A stretch of DNA of 64,000 bases from Prado023 sp963706885 (GCA_963706885.1 CAVPNX010000009.1:114822-178821), one strand, 5' to 3'; shown: positions 38,001-46,585, numbered from the stretch's first letter. A program made the numbers and translations. Notes: generated by a model from the sequence alone, not told the origin.

Positions 38001-38279
38001 ATGACCATCCAGAGAGCCGAACTTGCCGCCCGCCTCGCCGCCCAGTCCGGCGTGACGGCGGTGGATGCTGAGGCCGTGCTCGCGGCGCTGACGCCCGTCC
38101 TCGGTGCTGCGCTGGCCGCCGGCGAGAGCGTGCGCCTCACCGGCCTGATGTCGATCAGCACCTCGGACCGTCCGCAGCGCACCGGGCGCAACCCGCGCAC
38201 AGGTGAGCAGATCACGATCCCGGCCGGACGGGTCGTGCGGATCGCTCCGGGAGCCACCCTGAAGTCGGCCGTCAAGTAG
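38001..38279 (+). CDS. HU-family DNA-binding protein
   Basis: The 92-residue protein aligns with HU: RAELAARLAAQSGVTAVDAEAVLAAL for the helical body and RTGRNPRTGEQITIPAGRVVRIAPGATLKSAVK for the beta-arm and tail. The usual GFGTFEVRERAAR before the arm is replaced by GLMSISTSDRPQ, so it is a diverged paralogue, not the major nucleoid protein. ATG 38001 has GGAGG 5 bases upstream. It is divergent from the CobW-like gene and 73 bases before the permease gene. Confidence 0.85.
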   Translation: MTIQRAELAARLAAQSGVTAVDAEAVLAALTPVLGAALAAGESVRLTGLMSISTSDRPQRTGRNPRTGEQITIPAGRVVRIAPGATLKSAVK

Positions 38280-38352
38280 CCGCCGGACCGGGCGCCATCC
38301 ACAGCATCGTGGGCAGATGCGCCCGGATCGTGCGGGTACCGGGGACAATCAG

Positions 38353-39330
38353 GTGGTGAGCACCTCGGCGTCCGTCCGCACGATGCGGCCGTCCTCGCTC
38401 GGCGTGCTCGCGGTCGGGCTGGTGGCCTTCCTGATCGGTCAGCGCTGGCTGGCCGCAGCGGCCGACGACCCCGCCCTGTCGGCGTTCACGACGGTATTCC
38501 TCTCGATCGTCCTGCAGGCAACGCCATTCCTGGTCGTCGGCGTCCTGCTGTCCGCGGCGATCAACGCGTTCGTGTCCCCGACGCTGCTGCGCCGGGCCCT
38601 TCCCAGGAACCCGGTGCTTGCCGTGCCCGTGGCCGGCTGCGCCGGGTTGGCGCTGCCCGGCTGCGAGTGCGCGTCGGTGCCGGTCGCTGGCGGGTTGATG
38701 GCCCGTGGTGTGGCCCCGGCGGCGGCCCTGACCTTCCTGCTGGCCGCACCCGCGGTCAACCCGATCGTGCTGGCCTCCACGTGGGTGGCGTTCCCGAACA
38801 ACCCGGAGATGATGTGGGCGCGCCTGGCAGCCTCCATGCTGGCGGCCATCTCCATGGGGTGGTTGTGGCTGGCCCGTGGCCGTGGGGAGTGGCTGCGGCT
38901 GCCCGGGCGCAGCCATCTCGAGCACGACAACCCCTGGGTCACGTTCCACCGCAACGCCAGCCACGACTTCCTGCACGCCGGCGGGTTCCTCGTCGTCGGG
39001 GGCCTGACCGCGGCCGTGCTCAACGTGGTCGTCCCCGGGACGGTGATGGACAGCGTCGCCGGGATGGCCCTGCTGTCGGTGCTCGCCATGGCGCTGCTGG
39101 CCGTGGTGATGTGCATCTGCTCGGAGGCCGACGCCTTCGTGGCCGCCAGCTTCACCGGGTTCAGCCCCATCGCCCAGCTGGCGTTCATGGTCGTCGGCCC
39201 GATGGTGGACCTCAAGCTGGTCGCGATGCAGTCCGGGGCCTTCGGGCGGGCGTTCGCCAGCCGGTTCGCGCCGGCCACGTTCGTGGTTGCCGTGACGGCC
39301 ACGCTGATCGTGGGCGGGCTGCTGCTGTGA
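38353..39330 (+). CDS. COG0701-type permease (UPF0718/DUF318)
   Basis: The 325-residue membrane protein has about eight hydrophobic segments with two conserved polar Cys motifs: LPGCECASVPVAGGLMARGVAPAAALTFLLAAPAVNPIVL near residues 95-135 and VVMCICSEADAFVAASF near 250-270. This is the signature of the permease family COG0701, often zinc-regulated and of unproven substrate. GTG 38353 has GGGGA 7 bases upstream; an ATG at 38380 is the alternative. The stop overlaps the next start (GTGA), linking it to its usual partner. Confidence 0.85.
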   Translation: MVSTSASVRTMRPSSLGVLAVGLVAFLIGQRWLAAAADDPALSAFTTVFLSIVLQATPFLVVGVLLSAAINAFVSPTLLRRALPRNPVLAVPVAGCAGLALPGCECASVPVAGGLMARGVAPAAALTFLLAAPAVNPIVLASTWVAFPNNPEMMWARLAASMLAAISMGWLWLARGRGEWLRLPGRSHLEHDNPWVTFHRNASHDFLHAGGFLVVGGLTAAVLNVVVPGTVMDSVAGMALLSVLAMALLAVVMCICSEADAFVAASFTGFSPIAQLAFMVVGPMVDLKLVAMQSGAFGRAFASRFAPATFVVAVTATLIVGGLLL

Positions 39331-40115
39331 ACCGATCCGTGCAGGCGGTCCTGATGGTCCTCTTCGGTGGGGTCGTCATCCGGGTGGTGGTCGACGGTGC
39401 CCACCTGAACTACGTGAAGCCCTCGATGGGGCCGTGGCTGCTCATTGCCGGTGCGGTGCTCCTGGTCCTTGGTGCGCTGGCGGTGGTGGAAGTGTTCCGC
39501 GAGGGAGACGGGGCCGAGGGAGGGGTCGATCCGGCTGATGCGGACGGCGGGGCGAGCGCCGATGTCGGGGACGGGGCTGAGGGAGCCAGCGGGTCCCACG
39601 ACCACGGTCATGGTCACGGACAACTCGGACCACGGGCCGCCTGGGGCCTGCTGCTCCCCGTGGCGGCGATCCTGCTCGTCCCGGCGGCCCCGTTGGGCGC
39701 GTTCACCGCCGCGCGGGTTGATGCGTTCGCGCCGGCTGCTGCCTCCGGTGAGCTGTACCCGGCACTCACCGGGGATCCGGCGGACCTGGGCATGGGGGAC
39801 TTCGTCGCCCGGGCGGTCTGGGATGACGGGCGGACCCTGGCCGGCCAACGGGTACGGCTCGTCGGCTTCGTCAGCCCGGACGAGGGCCGAGAGGGCTGGT
39901 ACCTGACCCGTTTGGGCCTGTCGTGCTGCGCGGCGGATGCCTATGCGCTCAAGGTCCGCCCGCTGGGTGCCCCCGACTTCCCGGCCGACACCTGGCTCGA
40001 GATCACCGGCACCTGGGTTCCCGGAGGTGGCACGCAGGAGCCCGGTGCCATCCCGCAAATCCAGGTCGAGACCGCGGTCCCCACCGAGGTCCCGGCCAAC
40101 CCCTACGACGGCTGA
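39327..40115 (+). CDS. TIGR03943-family membrane partner of the COG0701 permease
   Basis: The 262-residue protein has two or three N-terminal membrane segments (VLMVLFGGVVIRVVV, MGPWLLIAGAVLLVLGALAVV), a His-rich loop HDHGHGHG near residue 92, and an outer C-terminal domain with VRLVGFVSPDEGREGWYLTRLGLSCCAADAYAL, the conserved SCCAAD motif of TIGR03943/COG3689 proteins. These are always found with COG0701 permeases and are thought to form a two-part transporter or metal-handling complex. The GTG at 39327 overlaps the permease stop by four bases. Confidence 0.85.
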   Translation: MNRSVQAVLMVLFGGVVIRVVVDGAHLNYVKPSMGPWLLIAGAVLLVLGALAVVEVFREGDGAEGGVDPADADGGASADVGDGAEGASGSHDHGHGHGQLGPRAAWGLLLPVAAILLVPAAPLGAFTAARVDAFAPAAASGELYPALTGDPADLGMGDFVARAVWDDGRTLAGQRVRLVGFVSPDEGREGWYLTRLGLSCCAADAYALKVRPLGAPDFPADTWLEITGTWVPGGGTQEPGAIPQIQVETAVPTEVPANPYDG

Positions 40116-40189
40116 GCCAGGCTCGGGCGCACGAACGCTGGGAATGCATCCGCGCGGGGAGGTGGGATGCCGATCCGGCCGCGAGCCGT

Positions 40190-40195
40190 TAGGCT
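40190..40195 (+). promoter_or_regulatory. -10 element, leaderless promoter
   Basis: TAGGCT (TANNNT) ends 6 bases before the GTG at 40202, and there is no ribosome-binding site. Confidence 0.45.
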
Positions 40196-40201
40196 GCGCC
40201 G

Positions 40202-40909
40202 GTGCTGCCCGACCCCCTCTCGGCGTCCCCGCTGCTCGTGCGGGTTCTCGCTGTGGCCGGCGCGTCGGTCGTCCTGGGTGTGGTGGCCCACGGGTCGGTG
40301 GCAGACGTCCTTCCCGGGCCCGGCTCCCTCTTCGTGGTGCTGGTCCTGGTGCTGATGATGGTCGGGGCGCTGCTGGCCGTGGGTCGGTCCGCGGGACGGT
40401 GGGTCGGGCGCCACGGTTGGTCGTTCCCGTTCGAGGATGTGGCCGGTGCCGTGGCACTCGTGGTGGGACAGGCCCTCGTGCACTGGCTGATCCTGCCGGC
40501 AGCCCCGCAGGCGGTGGCCGTGGCCGGCGTCGTGGGGCACTCCCACGCAAGCGCAGGTCCCGCCGGGATCGCTGTGCCGCACCACACGGGGATGGCCACC
40601 AGCCTGGGGATGCTGACCGTCCATGCCGTGGCCGGCCTCCTGGTGGCCCTGGCCCTGCGGTGGGTCGAGTCCGCGATCCTTGGCCTGATCCGCGCCCTGC
40701 GAGTCGTGCGCGAGCCCATGGCCGCCTGCCTCGGGGCGCTCGCTTCATCGGTCCGGGTGCTTCCTGCCGTGCCGACCGGGGAGCCCGGCGGTCGGTCCTG
40801 GTCCTGGGGCGCCGTTGACTCCCGGCCACGGCTGCGGGTGACGTTGCTACCCCTTGAGAGACGCGGCCCGCCCCTCGGGCGCTGGATCCAGCACGTCCTG
40901 CCGACCTGA
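40202..40909 (+). CDS. Integral membrane protein of unknown function
   Basis: The 235-residue protein has five hydrophobic segments (for example VLAVAGASVVLGVVAH, LFVVLVLVLMMVGALLAVG, LTVHAVAGLLVALALRWVESAI) and a His-containing outer loop (VVGHSHASAG...VPHHTGM). The last 60 residues are hydrophilic and basic. I do not recognise the family by a catalytic motif. Similar proteins tend to lie with periplasmic copper chaperones, and the next gene here is one, so a copper-linked role is possible. It begins with a GTG placed for leaderless translation. Confidence 0.65.
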   Translation: MLPDPLSASPLLVRVLAVAGASVVLGVVAHGSVADVLPGPGSLFVVLVLVLMMVGALLAVGRSAGRWVGRHGWSFPFEDVAGAVALVVGQALVHWLILPAAPQAVAVAGVVGHSHASAGPAGIAVPHHTGMATSLGMLTVHAVAGLLVALALRWVESAILGLIRALRVVREPMAACLGALASSVRVLPAVPTGEPGGRSWSWGAVDSRPRLRVTLLPLERRGPPLGRWIQHVLPT

Positions 40910-41041
40910 GCGACCCACGGGTGCTCGGTCGACCTGCCGCACCACGTCCTCCGCACGCCACCCCGTTCGTGGGGATGGGGCGTCGGGGTCCCCGTGGGGC
41001 GGGCCACTGTCATCTGTGAGACCAAGAAGAAAGGCTCTTCC

Positions 41042-41650
41042 ATGTTCATCCGACGAATGGCCGTCACGTCCGCAGCGCTGCTGCTGGGCGGCGGCCTGTC
41101 CGCGTGCGCCAGCACGTCCAGCACCGACGCTGGGGCCTCGGCGCCCAGCGCCTCCCCGAGCAGCAGCACCCCGACGGGCTGCCCGGTCCTGATCACCGAC
41201 CAGTGGGTCAAGGCCGCGGACTCCGGCATGACGGCGGGGTTCGCGCACCTGGACAACCCAACCGATCAGGACGTCACCATTACGGCGGCATCCTCGCCCT
41301 CGGCTACGGCCATGGAACTCCACGAAGTCGTGGACAAGGACGGGGAGATGATGATGCAGCCGGTCGATGGAGGGTTCATCGTCCCCGCCGGTGAACACCT
41401 GCACCTCGAGCCGGGTGGGTACCACCTGATGTTCATGGGCCTGCCCGAGCCGATCGAAGCGGGGGAGGAGGTGGACATCACCCTCACCTGCGCCGATGGG
41501 TCGACGACCTCCTTCACGGCCCCGGCCAAGCCGTTCACCGGCGCCGAGGAGGAGTACGCGGGCGAGGGAATGGACGGGATGGACGGGATGGACCACTCCG
41601 AGGAGATGGACCACGATCACGCCGAGTCGCCGAGCCCCATGGAGTCCTGA
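41042..41650 (+). CDS. PCu(A)C-type copper chaperone lipoprotein
   Basis: The 202-residue protein has a lipoprotein signal (LLLGGGLSACAS, Cys at residue 20), a Ser/Thr/Pro-rich linker and a DUF461/PCu(A)C domain. The copper ligands of this family are visible as MELHEVV...MMMQPVD and the distal GGYHLMFMGL (HxM). The C-terminal tail MDGMDGMDHSEEMDHDH is an extra Met/His-rich segment likely to bind copper as well. The protein would carry Cu(I) to cytochrome oxidase at the outer face of the membrane. A terminator-like hairpin follows at 41665. Confidence 0.9.
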   Translation: MFIRRMAVTSAALLLGGGLSACASTSSTDAGASAPSASPSSSTPTGCPVLITDQWVKAADSGMTAGFAHLDNPTDQDVTITAASSPSATAMELHEVVDKDGEMMMQPVDGGFIVPAGEHLHLEPGGYHLMFMGLPEPIEAGEEVDITLTCADGSTTSFTAPAKPFTGAEEEYAGEGMDGMDGMDHSEEMDHDHAESPSPMES

Positions 41651-41664
41651 ACCGCGCTGGATGC

Positions 41665-41706
41665 CCGGCCCGGCTGGTTGCTCCACTCGAGCATCAGCCG
41701 GGCCGG
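41665..41706 (+). terminator. Terminator hairpin after the copper chaperone gene
   Basis: CCGGCCCGGCTG (41665-41676) pairs perfectly with CAGCCGGGCCGG (41695-41706) around an 18-base loop, 15 bases after the stop codon. Confidence 0.6.
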
Positions 41707-41817
41707 TTCCGGTGCCGGGCTGAGCCCGGGCTTGGCGGCGACAGTGAGGTGACGGCCGTGGGAGGCGTCGCCCCGTCCGGCTCACATCGAAGTGGCGCGG
41801 CACCCTTGCGTGGCAGA

Positions 41818-41835
41818 GATGTTAGCGGTAACATC
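41818..41835. promoter_or_regulatory. LacI/GalR-type operator
   Basis: GATGTTA and TAACATC are perfect 7-bp arms around GCGG, and the core TGTTAGCGGTAACA fits the LacI-family operator consensus. The site is 56 bases upstream of the small gene at 41891. No LacI-type regulator gene is in the window, so the controlling protein is encoded elsewhere. Confidence 0.6.
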
Positions 41836-41890
41836 CTGTCATTCAGCACTGCAGGTTGCTGGTCCGGCTTGTGAAGGCGGAGGAGGAAGC

Positions 41891-42070
41891 GTGGCGATGA
41901 GGGCCCGCCAGATCCAACCCGGCGGCTGGATCGACGTCCCCGGGAGGGGCACCGGTCGGATCCAGGCGCTGCGGGCCACGCCGGGATGCCCCCGGTACAC
42001 GGTCACGCTCGACTCCGGATGGACGTTCGTCCTCGGGTGGAACGAGTCGGTCCTCTTCTGGCCGGCCTGA
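41891..42070 (+). CDS. Small protein of unknown function
   Basis: The 59-residue protein reads VAMRARQIQPGGWIDVPGRGTG and ends LDSGWTFVLGWNESVLFWPA; it is Trp- and Gly-rich and looks like a small SH3-like beta-barrel (several short strands with turns). GTG 41891 has GGAGGAAG directly upstream; an ATG two codons later is the alternative. No family is recognised. A LacI-type operator upstream suggests sugar-dependent expression. Confidence 0.6.
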   Translation: MAMRARQIQPGGWIDVPGRGTGRIQALRATPGCPRYTVTLDSGWTFVLGWNESVLFWPA

Positions 42071-42104
42071 GTCTTCTCGCCCGGCTGGGTGGTGAGCTCG
42101 GTCC

Positions 42105-43559
42105 TCACTGCCGCCATCGTGTGCGTGGGGTTCGGGTGATGGTCCAGGGTGCGTTGTGGTTGGCGGGCCAGGGGGTGCCGGGTGGTGCTCCGGGGTGGGG
42201 CTGTTCTACGGGGGTGTTGGGGTCGGTGGGGGTGATGGTCCACATGCCGAGGTCGACTTGGCGGTGGTGGGCCCAGCAGAGCAGGGCCAGGTTCTGCAGG
42301 TCTGATGCCCCGCCGGTGGCCCAGTCGTGGACGTGGTGGGCTTGGCAGCTCTCGGCCGGGATCTGGCATCCGGGCATGATGCAGCCACCGTCGCGGGTGG
42401 CCAGGGCGCGTCGTTGGGCGGGGGTGGCGGTTCGGGAGGTCCGTCCGACGGCCAGCGGGATCCGGGGGCCGTGGAACATCAGGGCGGCCAGGGCCGCGAT
42501 CCGGGCCGCCGGGGTGGGGTCCGGATCGGCTCGGGGTGTGCTTCCGGCGGGCGGCGTGCTCCCGGGCTGCGGTGGGCTGTGGTGGTTGAACAGGGCTGCG
42601 GGGGTGTCTGGGCACCGGTTGTCGGGGTCCGGTGACTGTGCGGGGGTGGTGACGGCGATCGGGGTGATGGTGGGGTCGCAGGCGGTGAATCGTTGTTCGG
42701 CGGGGGTGAGCAGGTGTCCGCGGCTGGTGGCCCAGACCGGGTCGCCGAGGGTGGTGTGGTCCAGGGTGACGGTCAGCGCGATGGGCAGCCCGCCGCGGGT
42801 GGGCAGGGTTCCGGTGGTGGCGGCGGTGTTGACCAGTTCGACCAGGGCGTCGGCGCGTCGGGCTCCGGCGGGGATGTGTTCGGCGGTGGAGCGCAACCGG
42901 TCGGCCAGGGCGTCGATCGCGGCGATCACGGCCTCGCCCTCGAGGCGGGGCAGGGTGCCCGACAGGATCACGGTGTCGCCGAGCAGGGCGAAGGACAGGT
43001 CGCGGGTGCTGTGCGCGTCGGCCTCGTCCCGCCCGGGGCTCGGATCGGCCGGTGGGTGCAGCAGGCGGATCGCGCTGAGCACGAACCGGGTGATCATCGG
43101 TGGGGACCACTGCCCCCACCTGGTGGCCAGGGTGGCGATCACCGCGGTCACCTCAGCCGGGGACAGTGGGCCGAGGTTGCGGGCGATCGCGTCGACGTGC
43201 TCGCTGGTGATCATCCCGGCGGCCCACGCGGCGGCCACGGTCGGGTGTCCGGCGGCCAGGGCCCCGGTGCGGGCCAGCCGGCGGGCGTGGCCGGAGCCCC
43301 ACCCCCGGGCACCCAGGACCGCACCGGGGCCGACCAGGGGCAGGGCACCGGCCGCGGTGGCGGCGTGCATCCGGCGGGCCAGCTCGTACTCCACCGCGGC
43401 GTAGGCCCCGGCCAGCACCTCCACATCGGCGTGTGGGCGGTCCCCGGCGGACAGGCCCATCGCGGGCAGGTCACCGGCCGCGCACCCGGTGACCTGCTGC
43501 CACACGCCGGCCACCTCCGGTGAGGCCCCCGGCAGGGCGCTGATGGCCCGTGGATCCAC
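42105..43559 (-). CDS. DUF222/HNH endonuclease domain protein (13E12 type)
   Basis: The 484-residue protein has an N-terminal DUF222 region (VEVLAGAYAAVEYELARRMHAA, HARRLARTGALAAGHPTV, WAAGMITSEHVDAIAR) and a C-terminal HNH domain with RDGGCIMPGCQIPAESCQAHHVHDWATGG and NLALLCWAHHRQVD. A Pro/Thr/Asp-rich linker separates them. These proteins are multicopy in actinobacterial genomes and are related to the 13E12 repeat proteins of Mycobacterium; their biological role is unclear. GTG 43559 is the first possible start after a stop. A LexA box lies 51 bases upstream, so it is probably induced by DNA damage. Confidence 0.87.
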   Translation of the reverse strand: MDPRAISALPGASPEVAGVWQQVTGCAAGDLPAMGLSAGDRPHADVEVLAGAYAAVEYELARRMHAATAAGALPLVGPGAVLGARGWGSGHARRLARTGALAAGHPTVAAAWAAGMITSEHVDAIARNLGPLSPAEVTAVIATLATRWGQWSPPMITRFVLSAIRLLHPPADPSPGRDEADAHSTRDLSFALLGDTVILSGTLPRLEGEAVIAAIDALADRLRSTAEHIPAGARRADALVELVNTAATTGTLPTRGGLPIALTVTLDHTTLGDPVWATSRGHLLTPAEQRFTACDPTITPIAVTTPAQSPDPDNRCPDTPAALFNHHSPPQPGSTPPAGSTPRADPDPTPAARIAALAALMFHGPRIPLAVGRTSRTATPAQRRALATRDGGCIMPGCQIPAESCQAHHVHDWATGGASDLQNLALLCWAHHRQVDLGMWTITPTDPNTPVEQPHPGAPPGTPWPANHNAPWTITRTPRTRWRQ

Positions 43560-43609
43560 CCGGCGGTGCTGATCCTCGAATGGTGCTGCTCACCTCTCCA
43601 CCCCCCGTC

Positions 43610-43623
43610 CGAACACCTGTTCG
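43610..43623. promoter_or_regulatory. LexA box (SOS operator)
   Basis: CGAACACCTGTTCG matches the Gram-positive LexA pattern CGAACN4GTTCG exactly, 51 bases before the HNH gene start. An overlapping palindrome TGTTCGAACA continues to 43628. The 242-base gap around it (43560-43801) holds no other gene. Confidence 0.75.
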
Positions 43624-43801
43624 AACACTATCAAGGACCACCGACAACGCCAACGGCCCACCACCACACTGTGGACAACCACGGCCAAGGGGGCACGCGT
43701 GTCGGAACTGTGCTGTCGGTGGGGCACGTGTGCGGCGTCAGGACGATCCTGTGCGTTCCGAGGACGCGACCCGCGCGGCTCGCACGGACAGGGACCCGCG
43801 C

Positions 43802-44068
43802 TCAGCCCGACGCCTCACCTGTGGTCTGCTCCAGGACCGACCTGGCTTGAGCGGCGTCGGCCCTATCGACCATCACCCGGACCCCGGCGAAGCCGAGTCC
43901 CGGGTAGGCTCCGCCGGCATCGTCGGAGGCCGTGAACGAGTTGATGCCATAGGCCTGGAGCAGCCCGACGATCAGGTCCGCCTCGGCATGGGAGAGAACC
44001 GTCGCAACGGTCGTCAGCCGTACCGGCCCGCGTTCGGCGCTGCCTGGGACCGAGCGGTCGTCGGACAT
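43802..44068 (-). CDS. DUF2007-type putative signal-transducing protein
   Basis: The 88-residue protein starts MSDDRSVPGSAERGPVRLTTVATVLSHAEADLIVGLLQAYGINSF and ends VRVMVDRADAAQARSVLEQ. The pattern 'TV.s..EA.l..slLea.GI.a......g......g..VmV...d...A..ll' is that of DUF2007, a small ferredoxin-like fold with proposed regulatory function. ATG 44068 has GGAGGTGA 4 bases upstream. It stands alone. Confidence 0.75.
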   Translation of the reverse strand: MSDDRSVPGSAERGPVRLTTVATVLSHAEADLIVGLLQAYGINSFTASDDAGGAYPGLGFAGVRVMVDRADAAQARSVLEQTTGEASG

Positions 44069-44209
44069 GCGGTCACCTCCTGCTTGGGCTTCGATCCTCC
44101 CCCGTTGGCGGGCGGATGGCCAGTCCCCCCCGATACGAGTCGGGGCGGGCATGGCGGCACCGATGTCGACGCCGAAATCGCGGGCGTTGGTCAGGGCCGG
44201 CGATGCCGG

Positions 44210-44464
44210 TCACCGTGGCGGTCGGCTTGGAAGTCGTGTCTGGGAATCGGGGAAGCGGACAGCGGGGCGTGGCAGGCAGAAGGCCCTGTTGGGCAACTCC
44301 CAGGGGTAACCGTGCATGGCCACAGGATGGATCAGCCGGTGGCAGTAGAGCCGTTCCGTGTAGGGCGGATGGGGTTGTCCCGCCGCTGACGCGGGGGTCG
44401 GTGCGAGGACCGTGAGTGAAGCGACCACCACGCCGATGAGCGGCCGCCAGATCGTGTGCGCCAT
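44210..44464 (-). CDS. Small secreted protein of unknown function
   Basis: The 84-residue protein has a signal peptide (MAHTIWRPLIGVVVASLTVLAPTPASAAG, cleavage after ASA) and a short mature part of about 56 residues with two cysteines (LYCHRL and RAFCLP) that could form a disulfide. ATG 44464 is preceded by GAGGAG at 7 bases, which supports translation. No family is recognised. The 229 bases upstream (44465-44693) show no gene. Confidence 0.5.
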   Translation of the reverse strand: MAHTIWRPLIGVVVASLTVLAPTPASAAGQPHPPYTERLYCHRLIHPVAMHGYPWELPNRAFCLPRPAVRFPDSQTRLPSRPPR

Positions 44465-44693
44465 GGGTCGCTCCTCTGCGGAAGCCGACCCTGCCGTTCG
44501 GAAATGCGCCCCTGCACCACTAGGTGCCGTTCGCCAGGACGACTCCTACAATCCGAGCGTCCTCTCGCAGGAGCGGCAAGTCAATGGCCGGGGTCGCGGG
44601 CATCGGCTTGAGGCTCGAGGTGGCCCCTGATGGCTGCTCCGGGCCGCGGTCCGCCTCGCGGCTGCCGTGTGCCCCCTGGGGTTGGGTTCCTCG

Positions 44694-46292
44694 CTAGACA
44701 CCGGTGCCCCCGCTGTCCGGGTCGCGCTGGCACACCGTGCCCTCCATGGGCAGCGTCCCGTTGAGGAAGTACGCGTCCACCGCGTTGTCGATGCAACTCG
44801 ATCCTGATGTGTACGCGGTGTGCCCATCGCCGTCGTAGGTGAGCAGTGTGGCGTTGTCGAGCTCGCCGGCCACCTGCACGCCCCACTCGTACGGAGTGGC
44901 GGGGTCGTATCTGGTGGTCACCACAAGGATCGGTGCCGAGCCCTGGGCCCGGAACACCGGCGGATCACCGGCGGCCTGCGCCGTTCCCGCACCCATCGGG
45001 TACTGCCAGCAGGGCTGGTTGCCCCACGCCATGTACGCACCGAACACCGGCGCCTCGGCGGCCCACTGCTCAGCCAGCCCCGCCGCGTGGTCGACCCCGC
45101 CAACTGCGGGCCGGTCCAGGCACGACACGGCGTAGAAGGCCTCGTTGCCGTTGTTGGCGAACGTGCCGTCCTGGTTGCGGTCCGTCTTGTCGTCCATCAT
45201 CTCCATCAGCACGCTGCCGTCGCCCTGGAACGCCGCGTCAAGGCCGAAGCGCAGCACCTCCCATTCGATCGGTGGGGCGTACAGCCAGGCCTGGATCGCG
45301 TAGGTGCCCAGTGCTTGGGTGAGCATTCGATCGTCGACGCCCGGAAGCGGGTTCTGATCAAGATCGGCGATGAACTGCTGGATCCGCGCCATACCCGCAT
45401 CCACATCGCGCGGGAGTGGGCAGTCCTCCTGCGTGATGCAGTCCTGCGCGAACCGGCGCAGCGCGAGGTCGAAGGCCTTGGCCTGGCCGAGGGAGATCTC
45501 GTCGGAGTTCAACGAACTCGGCAACACGCCGTCGAGCACGAGCTTGCCCACCCTGTCGGGGAACAGCTCCGCGTACTGGGCGCCCAAGTAGGTGCCGTAG
45601 CTCTTGCCGAGGAAGTTCAGCTTCTCGTCGCCGAGGACCGCGCGCAGGATGTCCATGTCGCGCGTCGCGGACACGCTGTCCATGAACGGAGCGATCTCAG
45701 GCGACTTCGACTTGCAGCCGACGCCCACCAATCGCGAATTGGCGGCCAGATCGGCGACCTCCTGAGGTGTGTCCGGCGTCCCGTCCGCGGCGAAGAGCTT
45801 GTCCAGCTGGGGGCCTTCGAGGCAGTCCACCGGGTCGGAGCGGACCACCCCACGGGGGTCGAAGCCCACCACGTCGTAGGCGCGGTAGAGCTGGCGGGTG
45901 AGAGCCACACGTGCGGCTCGTGCGTAGTCCACACCTGAGGCTCCTGGCCCGCCGGGATTGAGAACCAGAGAACCCCGCGGGTTCCTCACCTTCCGTCGCA
46001 GGACCGAGAGTTCGGTGCTGCCATCGCCGGGGTTCTCGTAGTCCAGCGGCACCTTGATCGTCGCGCACTCGAAGGTGTCCTTGCTCGGTAGGAACTCATC
46101 GTCGCTGGTGCACCCCTCCCAGCCGACGTTCTGGTTGTAGAAGGAGGTGAGGTCCTCGCTGGCCGAAGCCGACCCCGAAGAGGTCGGCGCATCACTGGCC
46201 ACCGGCCCCGGCTCGCGATCCGACGTGCACGCGGTGAGCGCAACCAGGGCCACTGCGCCGACGGCCAACATCCGGGCTGGACATGCGACCAC
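44694..46292 (-). CDS. Secreted tripeptidyl aminopeptidase-like alpha/beta hydrolase (lipoprotein)
   Basis: The 532-residue protein has a lipoprotein signal (AVGAVALVALTACTSD) and the SCO7095/TAP-type hydrolase layout. The oxyanion and nucleophile segments are LVLNPGGPGASG and LNFLGKSYGTYLGAQYA with the catalytic Ser; the Asp is in TTRYDPATPYEWG and the His in YDGDGHTAY, followed by the C-terminal TAP domain with paired cysteines (SSCIDNAVDAYF, GTVCQRD). It releases amino-terminal tripeptides or hydrolyses peptides outside the membrane. GTG 46292 is used; the signal peptide starts seven residues later. Confidence 0.87.
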   Translation of the reverse strand: MVACPARMLAVGAVALVALTACTSDREPGPVASDAPTSSGSASASEDLTSFYNQNVGWEGCTSDDEFLPSKDTFECATIKVPLDYENPGDGSTELSVLRRKVRNPRGSLVLNPGGPGASGVDYARAARVALTRQLYRAYDVVGFDPRGVVRSDPVDCLEGPQLDKLFAADGTPDTPQEVADLAANSRLVGVGCKSKSPEIAPFMDSVSATRDMDILRAVLGDEKLNFLGKSYGTYLGAQYAELFPDRVGKLVLDGVLPSSLNSDEISLGQAKAFDLALRRFAQDCITQEDCPLPRDVDAGMARIQQFIADLDQNPLPGVDDRMLTQALGTYAIQAWLYAPPIEWEVLRFGLDAAFQGDGSVLMEMMDDKTDRNQDGTFANNGNEAFYAVSCLDRPAVGGVDHAAGLAEQWAAEAPVFGAYMAWGNQPCWQYPMGAGTAQAAGDPPVFRAQGSAPILVVTTRYDPATPYEWGVQVAGELDNATLLTYDGDGHTAYTSGSSCIDNAVDAYFLNGTLPMEGTVCQRDPDSGGTGV

Positions 46293-46545
46293 AGGATCCT
46301 CAGCTCTCGCAACGCACCCGGTGATCTCGGACGCCGGGCACTGTTCGCAGGCTACCTGCTGAGAAGTCAGGCGAGATTGCGGCGACGACTCCTCATGGAA
46401 CCCGCGTCATGAGGTCGGCGCACACGGCCGCGCCCCCTGTCCGGCTGGAGCCGTCAGTTGCGCGGGCCCTGACGCGGCGTCGAGCCTGGGCGCTTCGTTG
46501 TGACCATCGGCCCTGCTGCTGCGAGTGGAGCGAGGAGGCTGGAGG

Positions 46546-46568
46546 GGGGAAGGGATCGTCCCTTCCCC
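46546..46568 (+). other. Perfect 10-bp hairpin before a leader ORF
   Basis: GGGGAAGGGA (46546-46555) pairs with TCCCTTCCCC (46559-46568) around a TCG loop. It lies 17 bases before the ATG of an 18-codon ORF. It is not followed by a T-tract, so it looks like an RNA control element or operator rather than a terminator. The rest of the gap 46293-46545 shows no gene. Confidence 0.45.
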
Positions 46569-46585
46569 TTGACGAGGGAGTCATC

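Noticed and set aside
41564..41592. Three tandem copies of a 9-base unit (ATGGACGGG)
   Set aside because: It is the coding repeat for the Met/Asp-rich tail of the copper chaperone, not an independent repeat element.
44694..46292. Plus-strand 372-codon ORF at 44820-45938
   Set aside because: It is a shadow of the TAP-like peptidase gene, which has a signal peptide and a complete catalytic triad.
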